Source: Rubritalea profundi (GTDB lineage: Bacteria > Verrucomicrobiota > Verrucomicrobiia > Verrucomicrobiales > Akkermansiaceae). From it: a stretch of 41,085 nt of DNA. Within the stretch, counting starts at the first letter, position 1. Each line of letters starts with the position of its first letter. The notes beneath the pieces were generated by a model. It saw nothing but the letters and a program-made list of their open reading frames with translations. It ran no database searches and was not told the DNA's origin. This document shows positions 17,974 to 27,714 of this stretch, piece by piece. The position numbers were made by a program, and so were the translations under genes. The stretch covers positions 1,556,139 through 1,597,223 of the forward strand of contig NZ_MQWA01000001.1 in NCBI RefSeq assembly GCF_002954445.1, given 5' to 3'.

Positions 17974-18085
17974 GTCTGATTAACTCTCTGCAAATAAGCA
18001 CTTTCCCAAGGAATTTTCTACGTCATCCTTTTGACTATCCTTTGCTAGGAAAACTTAAGAATGGCAGCGGAAAGCAACCCTAACC

Positions 18086-19429
18086 TCACCAGTCAGTTTT
18101 ATAGCTATCTGCGAGCCGTCGTTTCGCCTCCGCCCCCTCGTGCACCTTTATCCCATCGACTCCATAGATGGCCACCGGCTCAAAGACCCCGAGCTTTATC
18201 CCCTGATTCATCAGAGCCTCCGCCGAGAGACACAATCTGCCAGCTCGATCTTCCAGCTCAAACCCCACTCCAGCCCCAGCTTGGTAGGAGCGGTAGACCA
18301 CTTCGGTGCACGCCAAGCGATCCGATTGGCGAAAATCGAAGACGAAGTCGTAACGCTTCCCGGTGTGACTCATTGCGCACTTCACCGCTTCGACCACTTT
18401 TTCCTCTGGCAGTTTCGACCGAAGAATCGTGAAGGCATCCACAGCCAAGGTCTCGGTCAACGCTCGCAAGTGTACGCCATCCTTTTTAGCCTCCACCACA
18501 TTCACCCCCTCTTGTACGTCGTCAAAAATGCCCAAGCTTTCGCGCTGTTCCTTGCTGCCGATATATAAGGCGGCATGCGGCCAAAAACCTGGGAGAAAGA
18601 GATTGCTCATCGCCTCGTCATGCCGAGTCACAATGACATCACCCGGTTGCAGGATAGCCCACGCCTTAGCCAAGACCCGCGGAGTCACGCGCTTACCAGA
18701 CTTTTGGATTGCTAGAATTGGCTGTTTCACCTCTGAGATCACCTTGCCACTCATCCTAAACATCTGAAACATCACATTCCGATAGCTGGAATGCTGTCTG
18801 CGGCGAAATGAGAAAATTCTATACTGGAGCTGTCGCTTTAAATAGGCCGCCTTACTCCTGCTAACAAAGGGAAGTTCTGACTCCAGCACCTCTATCAGCT
18901 CACGCACCCTCCCACCTTCTCCCCTCAGTGCCATCACCTCATCCGAATGTAGTTCCCAGAACAATGTAGCCTCATAAAACCTCCACATCTTCCGCGGCGA
19001 GGTAAGATTCTTATACATCCGAGAAAAGCTCTTAGCCTCGATCCCGTACCTCAGCTCAGCCTCATCCAGCTTTTTCCACACCAAAAACCTGTCGCCTGCC
19101 AAATCGACGATAAACTCGGCGGCACGCATCAAAACGCAAGCCGCCGTGAACCCCACTGCAAAGGCGTGCAGACAAGTATCCCAGTCTTCCTCCTCATTAC
19201 AATAGGGCTCTAGCTCAGCAATGCTACTCAGCAGGACAGTACGGAGTCGCAAGTACTGGCGATAGCGATCGCGTAGCCGCTCATCCTCATCGGGCAAAAA
19301 ATAGCCGCGCTGCTGCGCAGAGAGAGCATCATCTAGTAAATCCGACAAATCACCCTGAGTCGGAATTCCCTTAGCGGCCGAAACCACTAACTCCAAAACC
19401 CAATCATAATCTATTTTTCCCAACGACAT
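18086..19429 (-). CDS. YiiX/YebB-like permuted papain-fold protein with a large N-terminal domain
   Basis: 447 residues from the ATG at 19429 (MSLGKIDYDW). The C-terminal part (about 260-425) carries the permuted NlpC/P60-type layout: Q-P-G-D-V-I-V-T-R followed by WPHAALYIG with the catalytic histidine H285, then a THTGKRYDFVFDF-like strand region and the catalytic cysteine C374 in LACTEVVY. Enzymes of this fold (YiiX, YebB, YaeF) cleave or bind amide bonds. The first 255 residues are helical, unusually rich in Arg and Glu, and not recognised. No signal peptide is evident, so a cytoplasmic role is likely. The 3' neighbour is the atp promoter region. Confidence 0.8.
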   Translation of the reverse strand: MSLGKIDYDWVLELVVSAAKGIPTQGDLSDLLDDALSAQQRGYFLPDEDERLRDRYRQYLRLRTVLLSSIAELEPYCNEEEDWDTCLHAFAVGFTAACVLMRAAEFIVDLAGDRFLVWKKLDEAELRYGIEAKSFSRMYKNLTSPRKMWRFYEATLFWELHSDEVMALRGEGGRVRELIEVLESELPFVSRSKAAYLKRQLQYRIFSFRRRQHSSYRNVMFQMFRMSGKVISEVKQPILAIQKSGKRVTPRVLAKAWAILQPGDVIVTRHDEAMSNLFLPGFWPHAALYIGSKEQRESLGIFDDVQEGVNVVEAKKDGVHLRALTETLAVDAFTILRSKLPEEKVVEAVKCAMSHTGKRYDFVFDFRQSDRLACTEVVYRSYQAGAGVGFELEDRAGRLCLSAEALMNQGIKLGVFEPVAIYGVDGIKVHEGAEAKRRLADSYKTDW

Positions 19430-19456
19430 AGCAAAGGAGAATCTTCGATTTAACAA

Positions 19457-19660
19457 CTCATCATGTCAACTCATAAGCTATGTATATCAGCACATAACAA
19501 CTCCTAACAAATTCAATTAGCCTATGTATCAAGCTCGAGCCTCTGCGTATACTACGGATCGGTAGATATTGGCAAGCTAAAAACCCTATATTTCATATAG
19601 GATTTTTTCTACTCTTTTTCCCTTTACAAATAAGGAAAACTTCGCGAAAAGTATAGCGTT
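19457..19660. promoter_or_regulatory. Divergent promoter region before the HU gene
   Basis: 204 bases, AT-rich, between the YiiX-like gene (-) and the HU gene (+). A small hairpin (CCTATA-TTTCA-TATAGG near 19584-19600) followed by a T-rich stretch lies about 60 bases before the HU start. A TTGGCA that could be a -35 element lies just in front of it, but no good -10 is spaced correctly. Confidence 0.4.
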
Positions 19661-19936
19661 ATGAACAAAGCTCAACTTGTAGAATCAATCCAAAAGAACC
19701 TCGGGAAGGACGCTACTAAGCGTGCTGCTGAAGACGCTCTTTCCGCAGTCCTTACATCCATCGCTAAAGGTGTTAAGAAGGACGAGAAAGTCCAACTTAT
19801 CGGCTTCGGCACTTTTGAAGTGAAGAAGCGTGCTGCTCGTATGGGCCGTAACCCTAAGACTGGAGAATCAATGAAGATCAAAGCGTCTAAGACGGTTGGC
19901 TTCAAGGCTTCTTCTACGCTCAAAGGATCACTCTAA
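19661..19936 (+). CDS. HU/IHF-family DNA-binding protein
   Basis: 91 residues, standard length. MNKAQLVESIQ starts the N-terminal helix pair, VQLIGFGTFEVKKRAAR is the signature leading into the DNA-binding arm, GRNPKTGE forms the arm turn, and FKASSTLKGSL is the end. Homodimeric, bends DNA and organises the nucleoid. Codon use is uniform and biased to highly expressed codons (AAG, CGT, GCT), as expected of an abundant protein. Followed by a strong terminator. Confidence 0.96.
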   Translation: MNKAQLVESIQKNLGKDATKRAAEDALSAVLTSIAKGVKKDEKVQLIGFGTFEVKKRAARMGRNPKTGESMKIKASKTVGFKASSTLKGSL

Positions 19937-19959
19937 TCCCTTTACCCAAAAGGTATAAC

Positions 19960-19992
19960 AACCCCACTATCCTCTGATAGTGGGGTTTTTTA
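19960..19992 (+). terminator. Intrinsic terminator of the HU gene
   Basis: Twelve-bp perfect stem AACCCCACTATC with its complement, loop CTCT, followed by a T-run. It sits 23 bases after the HU stop and 20 bases before the convergent TPR gene stop. The reverse side has only a broken T-tract, so it is mainly a forward terminator. Confidence 0.92.
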
Positions 19993-20012
19993 TTGCCTAG
20001 AATGAAGCCTGT

Positions 20013-22874
20013 TTAGCGCTTGCCCTGGCGTATTTCTCTGAGCATTTGTTCTACAGAAATCACCTCCCCACTCGACTCCCAGGTATCGACATTAGCACGA
20101 ATAGCCGCCAAGGACTCATGGACGCCAACACGCTTTCTTTCCCATTCCGGATAGTCCTTCACCATCGTCAAATAGCGATGTGCTAGTTGATAAGCAATCT
20201 GTCTATCAGCCTTCTCCCCCGTCATTTCTGGACGGTTTCTTTGCCAAGTGAGCTCACTTAACCTCTCTACAGACGGCGCAGAAACAGCCAAAACCCGTGT
20301 GTATCCCGCAAAAACACGAGAATAATTTGCCATCGCATCTTCATTCATTCCCCTCAAATCGTAGGATTTAGCTAATAGGTACCAGACTCTCGAGCGACGA
20401 TAGTCGAACTTATGTTTTGTTAGATATTCTTTAGACTCATTTGTTAGAACATCCCACGACTGGAGCTTGGAGAGAACTTCTATCGATTCGTACATAGCTT
20501 TTTCCAGCAATTTCTCATCTTCGCCAAAGCGCTCCAGCAAGTTAGTAATCAATCTCTGCGCTTGCTTTAAATCAGACTCAGTCGCGGATACCCTTAAAGA
20601 ATTTACTATGCCAAGAACTGCGATTTTTTGCTGGCGAATCAAATCAGACGACCGAGCGTTAGCAAAATGATCACGAGACAACTGAGGGAAATTCTCATCG
20701 ATCAGATACCATTCGCCCAGAGCCAAATCGATATAGCTAGGAAGCTTAACATCTTTGGCCTGCAGTGAGAGTTCGGCGTACATGCCCCGTAAGGTAGCAT
20801 CGTAGCGCAATTTAAGCCCCCAACTTGTATGCGCTTGATCAAGACCTGCAGCATAAACTTCAATCAGAGCAAACCACTGCACTGAACTAAAGTGGGAAGG
20901 CTCATGAGAGCTAAACTGAAGCTTGAGCTCAGAAGGCTTCATTCCTGCGTCAATTCTAGCCCAGATCAAAGCGCTCGCAGCATCACGCACTCCAGCTTCC
21001 TTTGATGCATTACACGCAGACTGAAGAACCCGCTCAAGCGTCTTGATTCCACGATCTAACTCACCAGCATTTTTCAATGCAGCCATTGCCGCCGACGCTA
21101 CCTGAGCGGCATACGGGGAATCCGAAAATTTCTGAAAAAACGCGTCGTAGTAGGGCAGGCACTTTTCCATGTCCGAGTTGGGTTCCCCTGCCACTTTTTC
21201 ACGGCCGTAGAAGGCGATTAGGTAGAACATGACTTCTTGCTCCAGCTCTAGCAAGTGGGAGGATCTAGCCAACTTGAGCGCATCTAGATACAAAATTTCA
21301 GCTGTCTCACGCTCTCGCAGAATGGCAGAAGTACGGGCTGAGAGCAGGTCTGCTTGAACCCGCAAGGTTGGATCTAACTCAAGCTCGCGAATCTCATCCA
21401 ATCGTTCTTGAGTTTTCAGGTAAGATGCTGACTCGAAATCTAGCATTGCCAGCTCATATTGAGCATAGACTTGGAGCCCACCAGTTGTGATCTCTGACAG
21501 AATAGAGCGAGCCTCAGCAGCGTAGCCCAGACGGGCGTAGTTCACCGCTTGGAAGTACCGCACGGACTCCGTGTGCTCACCATCTGAATATAGCTCCAAG
21601 TACTTAGCTGCTAAACTAAAGCTCCGATGATACTCGCCTAAAAAACAAGTCGAACCAGCCATCACATAAAGTCGGTCTTCATTTTGCTCCCCAGCTCCAG
21701 CTGAGGCAGCCTCAGCCAATGCTAAAGCCTCTGCATATTGGCCAGCATCGAAAAGGCTGCTTAGCTCTAGTAACTCAATAGAGCTTAGATAGTCACCATC
21801 CGGGAATTTAGATTTGTAGAGCTCGACATCTGCGCGTGCCAGCTCGATTTGGTCGAGTTCAAAATGCGCCACAATGCAGCGATACAACCATTCAGACACT
21901 CTAGCCGACTGAGGGAACCGCTCAATGAGCTGAGCGAGTAGATTACCCCGCTGCTGAGCTGATTGAGTATAGGCATATTGCTCAATCGAACGCGCGACTA
22001 GGACGGGATCACGCCCAACAGAATTTGAAAAATCTAACTTTTCTACAGGTTGCGCACTAAGCCATGACAGGACTCTAAGTAATGACTGAGTACTTTTTAC
22101 ATTACCATTATCAAAGAGTTTTTGAGCCGTCTTGCTCAGTGCTGCAAAAAACACATCTGAGTCATCTTCTAAACTGGGAGTCAACTCAGCCAACCAAGCC
22201 AAGAGAAGCAGTTCTTGCTCTGGAGAAAACCTGCCAGCCAACACGCCATACACATCTAGCACAACATCGCAGAGTGCCGCCGTCTCTATCTCGTAGCGTT
22301 TGCGCCCGTCCACGGCCTGCTGCAGATAGGTCAAGGTCTCGGCATTTACAGGTGAGGACCGACGCAATGAGCATGTTGTCAAATTCAACAGCAGGTTACC
22401 GTGGTCATACACATCGCTGATTTGATTTCGCTCCACTAAAAATGCTGCATACGCTGCATAAGCGGCGTCGAATTGCTTCAGCGCCTGATAGCACATTGCC
22501 ATGCGCAAAAGACTGCGACGAACGTACGGATTTTGATCATCTGGCGAACCAATAAAATTCCGACACTTTTCAAAATCTTTCAGTGCCTTCTGATAGAAAC
22601 CCTCACGTAACTCGGCTCCCCCCTCCTTTGCCAGCTCCATCTGACACAGCCCCATACTGAAAAGGAGCTTACCGTACACTCCTTCTGACACTCCGGCGGC
22701 TTGCTCAGCATCGTCGATCTCAGAAAACACAGAATAGGCTAATTGCCATTTTTCATTCTGCATCAAACTCACAGCCAGACGAAGCTGGTCATCCCCGACT
22801 TCTAGAGCGCATGCCACTGGGCTCGCCAGTGCTAGCAATGCAACTGTGATCCAAATCTGTACTGGCTTATTCAT
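20013..22874 (-). CDS. Large secreted TPR-repeat protein (paralogue of the 24033-27098 gene)
   Basis: 953 residues. A Sec signal peptide (MNKPVQIWITVALLALASPVACA) is followed by helical TPR-like repeats through the whole length, for example Y-A-E-A-L-A-L-A and F-D-A-A-Y-A-A-Y-A-A-F. No catalytic motif is seen. It aligns by eye to the 1021-residue neighbour at several points: LPYYDAFFQKFSDSP against LPYYDRFWKNHQNSP, and the end region with a D-x-W-E-S-S-G-E pattern against K-W-E-D-S-G-K. The two are duplicates. A terminator lies between it and the upstream gene, so it may have its own promoter. Likely a periplasmic scaffold in the ExbB/ExbD-linked system. Confidence 0.8.
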   Translation of the reverse strand: MNKPVQIWITVALLALASPVACALEVGDDQLRLAVSLMQNEKWQLAYSVFSEIDDAEQAAGVSEGVYGKLLFSMGLCQMELAKEGGAELREGFYQKALKDFEKCRNFIGSPDDQNPYVRRSLLRMAMCYQALKQFDAAYAAYAAFLVERNQISDVYDHGNLLLNLTTCSLRRSSPVNAETLTYLQQAVDGRKRYEIETAALCDVVLDVYGVLAGRFSPEQELLLLAWLAELTPSLEDDSDVFFAALSKTAQKLFDNGNVKSTQSLLRVLSWLSAQPVEKLDFSNSVGRDPVLVARSIEQYAYTQSAQQRGNLLAQLIERFPQSARVSEWLYRCIVAHFELDQIELARADVELYKSKFPDGDYLSSIELLELSSLFDAGQYAEALALAEAASAGAGEQNEDRLYVMAGSTCFLGEYHRSFSLAAKYLELYSDGEHTESVRYFQAVNYARLGYAAEARSILSEITTGGLQVYAQYELAMLDFESASYLKTQERLDEIRELELDPTLRVQADLLSARTSAILRERETAEILYLDALKLARSSHLLELEQEVMFYLIAFYGREKVAGEPNSDMEKCLPYYDAFFQKFSDSPYAAQVASAAMAALKNAGELDRGIKTLERVLQSACNASKEAGVRDAASALIWARIDAGMKPSELKLQFSSHEPSHFSSVQWFALIEVYAAGLDQAHTSWGLKLRYDATLRGMYAELSLQAKDVKLPSYIDLALGEWYLIDENFPQLSRDHFANARSSDLIRQQKIAVLGIVNSLRVSATESDLKQAQRLITNLLERFGEDEKLLEKAMYESIEVLSKLQSWDVLTNESKEYLTKHKFDYRRSRVWYLLAKSYDLRGMNEDAMANYSRVFAGYTRVLAVSAPSVERLSELTWQRNRPEMTGEKADRQIAYQLAHRYLTMVKDYPEWERKRVGVHESLAAIRANVDTWESSGEVISVEQMLREIRQGKR

Positions 22875-22949
22875 TTCTAATTTAACTTATAGCATAGGGA
22901 AATTCTTAGACCACATAGAGCGAAAAAAAGAAACCAATGGCCTTAGACC

Positions 22950-22980
22950 AAAAACACCCGTCCAAAAAATGGAACGGGTG
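22950..22980 (-). terminator. Terminator after the 313-residue secreted protein gene
   Basis: On the minus strand: CACCCGT, inner CCA/TGG pairs with a one-base bulge, ACGGGTG, then a run of five T. It lies 27 bases past the stop of the gene at 23007, separating it from the downstream TPR gene. Confidence 0.85.
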
Positions 22981-23006
22981 CGTGACTCAATTAATTTTGC
23001 GGGCTC

Positions 23007-23948
23007 TTACTTCTTCAGACCAGGGGCATCATCGGCCGTGAACTTAAGAAACTCCACATACTTAGCCGGCAGCGCTACACCCGCCCCCATGCCAGCCTTA
23101 TTGTAAAGACGTGCCAGGGCATTCGCCTCAGCCAGTAAACGATAACCAGAGGAGTAAATATCTTCATCGGGGCTCTTCCATAGCTTCATCGCAGCCTTCA
23201 CCTCAGGCATAGACTGGTACACACGAAGCGCTGCATGTACTGACTCCCGCACAATTTCCTCTGATTTTGAATAATCAGCCGTCATTGCCTGAGCATACAT
23301 ATTTAGAGCATCAGTCTTGCGGTCGAGAGCCTCTAGCGCCGTAGCATGGCAATAGGCAATCTGTGCACGTTGAGAGATTGGCACACGCTTGCTCTTCCAC
23401 TCGCCAGCAAGTCGATCAAGCCGAGCCCAATCCTTCGAGTTCAGAACTTCCCAAAACTTATACACTTCGAGCTGCTTGAGGAGATCTGTGCGAATAAGAT
23501 TTTGCGTGTCGTAGGCAGCCACTGCTTTCACGAGTTCCGCTGCCTTCAATTGCTTACGAAGACATTCGAGCTGATAGAAACCAGCGAGCGTGTAGTGGTT
23601 ATCTTTGATTGGCTGGAACTTCTTGTAACGCTCCATCACTTCACCAAACTTGGTGTGAGCTTCGCTATACTTACGATCTTCGAAAAGAGACATCGCCTCT
23701 GTGTATTCTTTCGGCTCCGTGATGTAGACTGAAGCAACAGAGCCGCGACGCTTATTGCTGACATCCACTGCCTTTATATTAGGCACATAGAAAATCCTTT
23801 TATCAGTAGCTCCCAAGAGCAACACTTTTTCGTATGTACTATCGGCCATGATGAGGAAGCCTCTTATCGCAACTCGCTCAGGTTGCTGAGCTGAAACATA
23901 CAGAGTGAAGCCAAAGATGGCTACCATGAGCATTGTGAGTAATTTCAT
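23007..23948 (-). CDS. Secreted protein of unknown function between two TPR paralogues
   Basis: 313 residues with a signal peptide (MKLLTMLMVAIFGFTLYVSA, cut before QQPE). The first 60 mature residues are beta-rich (RVAIRGFLIMADST, then KRIFYVPNIKAVDVSNK); the rest is helical with a TPR-like pair (YTEAMSLFEDRKYSEAHTKFGEVMERYK). I do not recognise the family. Position after exbB-exbD-exbD-TPR and before the terminator indicates that it is the last gene of that transcription unit and probably a periplasmic partner of the same complex. Confidence 0.75.
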   Translation of the reverse strand: MKLLTMLMVAIFGFTLYVSAQQPERVAIRGFLIMADSTYEKVLLLGATDKRIFYVPNIKAVDVSNKRRGSVASVYITEPKEYTEAMSLFEDRKYSEAHTKFGEVMERYKKFQPIKDNHYTLAGFYQLECLRKQLKAAELVKAVAAYDTQNLIRTDLLKQLEVYKFWEVLNSKDWARLDRLAGEWKSKRVPISQRAQIAYCHATALEALDRKTDALNMYAQAMTADYSKSEEIVRESVHAALRVYQSMPEVKAAMKLWKSPDEDIYSSGYRLLAEANALARLYNKAGMGAGVALPAKYVEFLKFTADDAPGLKK

Positions 23949-24032
23949 ATTCTTTGTTAAATATTTTTGTTAGTTGGCGCTCACAATTTCATTGTTTGTG
24001 TCGCCAGATATTTGGATTCAATCAATACTGGA

Positions 24033-27000
24033 CTACTTATTATTTTTTTCCATCTCCGCAAAGGTTTGGATTTTCCCGCTATCTTCCCATTTCATGACTC
24101 GGGCATCAATACGCTTCCATGTGGTACGAACAATTTCAGACATTTCATCTTTATGCTCATCAAATGCAGCGCGTGATGACTTGATGTATCGAGCTGCCAC
24201 TTCGTATGCCAGCTGTTGCTTCGATCTACCATCCTTTGCTGCCGTACCATGAGCCCACATAAGCTCGGTGGCACGGTTCATTGCAGGCACTGAGACATCC
24301 CAGTTTGATCTGTTGTTTCCAGCTAAATTTGAGTTAATTGCAATACATTTAAGATAATTTTTTTGCTCATCATATGCTTGTGCGAGGAGTTGCTGGATAG
24401 CCGTACGTTCTTTGGTGTGCTCCTCCAGATAGAGTACCCCTTCTTCGACCACCTTGTTCCAGTTACCCTGCTTAGCATAGATCTGAACCATGCTTGAATG
24501 CGCTTTAGCACGATTTTTCTTAGTAGTGTCCTTTTGCTTGATGACATCTTGCATCATTCCGATGGCTTTAGTCATCTCAGCATTGCTTCCAGCTCTACCG
24601 TAGATATCGGCAATACCAAACTCTGCAGATATACGGCCATTAGGCTGCGTATGTTTCAAGCGCTCTTGGTAATATGGCAGAGCCTGGCGAGGAGCTGAGG
24701 ATTTAGTACGAAGATAATCACCTATACGGATAAGAACAGAATCGGAGAGTTTTTCCACAGGATAAGCAGTCTTCAAGTCCTTGAAGGTGGCATTGATGCC
24801 AGCTTGGATACGGCTTACGAGAGCTTCATTTCCTTCTTTAGAGGCAATTTTTAAACTTTTTTCATAAACCCCAATCACAGCAATACGAAGTAACGCAAGT
24901 GCTCGGATATTTTTTTTATCTATACCTGGGAAGGTATAGTAATGCAACTTCAAGTTACTTATTGCATTTGACGGTGAGATTTTCTTTTTTTCCTGTGCCT
25001 GAAGATAATATACTGTGTATGTAGCAATAGTCTTTTCCAAATTCGAAAATTTCTTACGCTCTGCCATATCAGTAATCGCAAGCTGAAGATTAGATAAGGC
25101 TTCGTCATCTCGTCCAGCTTCAATCAAAGCCGGCATACCAGCAACTGCGAGCAGTCCTTTAAAAGGCGAGTTTTGGTGATTTTTCCAGAAACGATCATAG
25201 TACGGAAGAGCCTCTTTCATATTAGCATTAGGCTTTTTATCAATTTTCTCTGCACCGAGGAGGTTTACCAGCCGGTAAAGTGACTCACCCTGATTCACAT
25301 CACTGTCACTATCCTCAACAGAATCACATACCTTGAGAAAATATTTCTTAGCCTCATCAAGTTGTCCCATATTCTGTAAAATACTGCCTTTAAGGTTGTA
25401 TGCCGTATTTGCAACATTTGACTCATGAAACTCGGATTCGATACGTGCAATGTTTTCCAATGCTATTTCATCTTCCCCCTTGTAGGAGTGCACATTTGCT
25501 AGATCATTGAGGGCATAGGCTAAAAATACGTTTTTTGTAGAATCTGGGTACGTTTTAAGGAATTTTTTCAACTTCACACCCGCCTGATCCCACAACTGTA
25601 ATTGGGCCAGATTTGAAGCTTCAAAGTAATTAGCGGAAATACTATATTTACTCTTCTCATATAATTTGAGGTGCTCTTCCAGGTGAGGGCGAGCTTCAGC
25701 GAATTTCCCTAAGTAGAACTTTGAGCCACCCAAAACGTGCAGGCAAATATCGTGCAGAGGAGATGGCTTCGGCAAGTCAGCTATCATTTCACCAGCGATT
25801 AACTCACTTTCTTCATATTTACTATTCGCAAAGAGTAAAGAAAGCATCATATTTGCTGCAGGTTCACGGTACTTACTCTCTGGATATTTCGCGAGAAACT
25901 TTTGAGCATAACCCACAGTAACGGAAAGTTCATCTGCCACCGCCGAAGTCCGTACTAAGTTGTAAAGGTTCACCTCACGGCGGGTTGAATCGCGAAAATA
26001 GAGTTCGAGTTGCTCATATGCTCGGTATGCTCCTCGTACATTACCGTTAGATTCGTGAGTGAAGGCCAAAGCGCTGAGAGCTAGCACTTCTGGAGGGTCG
26101 CCGGAACGATCTTTATCGCGCAAATCGCTGTACCACTTGCTGATCCGTTCCTTAGAGATAAAATCGGAACCTTCTTTGATTGCTAAACCAGGATAAAGCG
26201 CGAGCTTTTCCTTAATCCCGCCTAAGTCGCTCAGAGCAACTTCAGTGCCTGGAATCAATGCGAACAGACTATATGCAGCCTGTTGCATGTCAGCAGTGAG
26301 AGCATCCGTCGCCAATTTCTGGAAAAAGGGACCAAATTGCACCATCTGGTATGGCCGCAGAGTGATTGCCGAGCGGTTTTGATTGAGAAAATCAATGAGA
26401 GCGCGCTCATTTTTGGTTGCAATCATAGCCCTTGTGAGAGCTTGGAATGCTGAGACAATAGCCGTATTTGGAGTTTTCCAACGGTCTTTATTCTTCAGAG
26501 ATGTATCAAAAAATACGATCCCTTCCTTGATCTGTGGTTCATCGAGTCTGAAGTGACAAATCGCCATATTAATCTGGTACATCCCTCTGTTGAACTTATC
26601 TCGAGGTCCTCGCTCAGCGATGAATTTTTTATAGCTAGTAATGGCTTCCTCGTACTCCTCTAACGCCTGGTGTGCTTGGCCTTTACAAAGAAGCGATTTC
26701 TTGTGGTAAATATTCTTACTTTTGTCATCCGACGGGATTGCATAAGATTTTGTAAACGATTCTTTCGCAAGGCTAGAATATTCAGCGGCCTTGGCAAGGT
26801 TCTCCTCGCCTCCAAGCCCCTTAAAATTCGTTGCCATCTTTTGCTCAGCATAACCTTTATTGTAATAAATGATCCCAAAACGTCCGCCAAAAAGACGCTT
26901 ACCGCGGTCGCCGCCGTAGGATTCAATAATTTTAGCGAAAATTCCTTGCGCTTGTTCCCATTTTTTTTCATTCATTGCTTGGATCCCTAGGGGTACCGCT

Positions 27001-27098
27001 TCCTGGATATCTTGAGCGCTTACTTGTGTTGGGGCCATACCAACGAGTGACGCCCCAGCTAGAGTAAAGGCGATTGTTAGAGAATGATGAGTTTTCAT
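24033..27098 (-). CDS. Large secreted TPR-repeat protein linked to ExbB/ExbD
   Basis: 1021 residues. Signal peptide (MKTHHSLTIAFTLAGASLVG, then MAPTQVSA, likely cut before QDIQ), then TPR-type helical repeats over the whole chain, e.g. AMNEKKWEQAQGIFAKI, QALEEYEEAITSYKKFI, KGEDEIALENIARIE and NMGQLDEAKKYFLKV. No enzymatic motif, no membrane helix at the C-terminus. It follows exbD2 by 128 bases and is the paralogue of the gene at 20013-22874. TPR arrays bind peptides or proteins. I infer that it couples the ExbB/ExbD motor to an outer-membrane or periplasmic task. Confidence 0.82.
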   Translation of the reverse strand: MKTHHSLTIAFTLAGASLVGMAPTQVSAQDIQEAVPLGIQAMNEKKWEQAQGIFAKIIESYGGDRGKRLFGGRFGIIYYNKGYAEQKMATNFKGLGGEENLAKAAEYSSLAKESFTKSYAIPSDDKSKNIYHKKSLLCKGQAHQALEEYEEAITSYKKFIAERGPRDKFNRGMYQINMAICHFRLDEPQIKEGIVFFDTSLKNKDRWKTPNTAIVSAFQALTRAMIATKNERALIDFLNQNRSAITLRPYQMVQFGPFFQKLATDALTADMQQAAYSLFALIPGTEVALSDLGGIKEKLALYPGLAIKEGSDFISKERISKWYSDLRDKDRSGDPPEVLALSALAFTHESNGNVRGAYRAYEQLELYFRDSTRREVNLYNLVRTSAVADELSVTVGYAQKFLAKYPESKYREPAANMMLSLLFANSKYEESELIAGEMIADLPKPSPLHDICLHVLGGSKFYLGKFAEARPHLEEHLKLYEKSKYSISANYFEASNLAQLQLWDQAGVKLKKFLKTYPDSTKNVFLAYALNDLANVHSYKGEDEIALENIARIESEFHESNVANTAYNLKGSILQNMGQLDEAKKYFLKVCDSVEDSDSDVNQGESLYRLVNLLGAEKIDKKPNANMKEALPYYDRFWKNHQNSPFKGLLAVAGMPALIEAGRDDEALSNLQLAITDMAERKKFSNLEKTIATYTVYYLQAQEKKKISPSNAISNLKLHYYTFPGIDKKNIRALALLRIAVIGVYEKSLKIASKEGNEALVSRIQAGINATFKDLKTAYPVEKLSDSVLIRIGDYLRTKSSAPRQALPYYQERLKHTQPNGRISAEFGIADIYGRAGSNAEMTKAIGMMQDVIKQKDTTKKNRAKAHSSMVQIYAKQGNWNKVVEEGVLYLEEHTKERTAIQQLLAQAYDEQKNYLKCIAINSNLAGNNRSNWDVSVPAMNRATELMWAHGTAAKDGRSKQQLAYEVAARYIKSSRAAFDEHKDEMSEIVRTTWKRIDARVMKWEDSGKIQTFAEMEKNNK

Positions 27099-27226
27099 GG
27101 GTGTCTAAGAAAAAATTGAGTTTTGAAAAAAGGCGTGATCCGAGGAACGCGCCCTAAAAAGGCACTATTGTTATGAGTAGTAGTATAACGCTACTAAGTG
27201 AGAGTTTATTAGCAATAAGTGCAAAA

Positions 27227-27688
27227 TTAGTCATTGGAGAAATCCGTGAAGGTGACTTTCTGAATTTCTAAACCAACGAGGCAGTTGAGCACGTCAATGA
27301 CCGATTGCTGAGACGCTTCACCACGAACAGCCACCTGAACAAGTGGGTCCTCGTTCGCGGCAGATGCTCCATCTTTATAGATCAGAAGCCGTTGCGCCAA
27401 AAGCGGCAAATTACGCCTCGCGCCTGATGCCGCGAGATCGAGACTTTCTTCTTTATTCACTAGGATGGATCCATTATCCAGAATTTCGATAAGCATCGGC
27501 TTAAGATCTGGCGGAGTATCCGAGGGAGCTTGAGACGGCAAAGTCATGCCGAGGTCACTCTCACGTGGTTGAATCGTCGCCGTCACCATGAAATAAATGA
27601 GGAGGAGGAAACACACGTCAATCAATGACGAGATGTCCAATTCTGGTTCATCATCTTCTGGAACGAGTCCTTTTTTACGTCTGGACAT
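27227..27688 (-). CDS. ExbD/TolR-family protein (second copy)
   Basis: 153 residues. Basic cytosolic start (MSRRKKG), then the membrane helix with the family signature: DISSLIDVCFLLLIYFMVT (about 18-36), where the Asp of LIDV is the proton-binding aspartate. The rest is a periplasmic alpha/beta domain ending in a strand near VTFTDF. Function in the family: proton-driven motor partner of ExbB. It lies 26 bases after the first exbD; the two are only distantly similar. Confidence 0.9.
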   Translation of the reverse strand: MSRRKKGLVPEDDEPELDISSLIDVCFLLLIYFMVTATIQPRESDLGMTLPSQAPSDTPPDLKPMLIEILDNGSILVNKEESLDLAASGARRNLPLLAQRLLIYKDGASAANEDPLVQVAVRGEASQQSVIDVLNCLVGLEIQKVTFTDFSND

Positions 27689-27714
27689 AGTATTCTAAAT
27701 TTTTATTGGGTTTT

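Noticed and set aside
18061-18568. Two overlapping forward open frames opposite the YiiX-like gene
   Set aside because: Pro/Arg-rich and low in complexity; the minus-strand gene has clear catalytic motifs.
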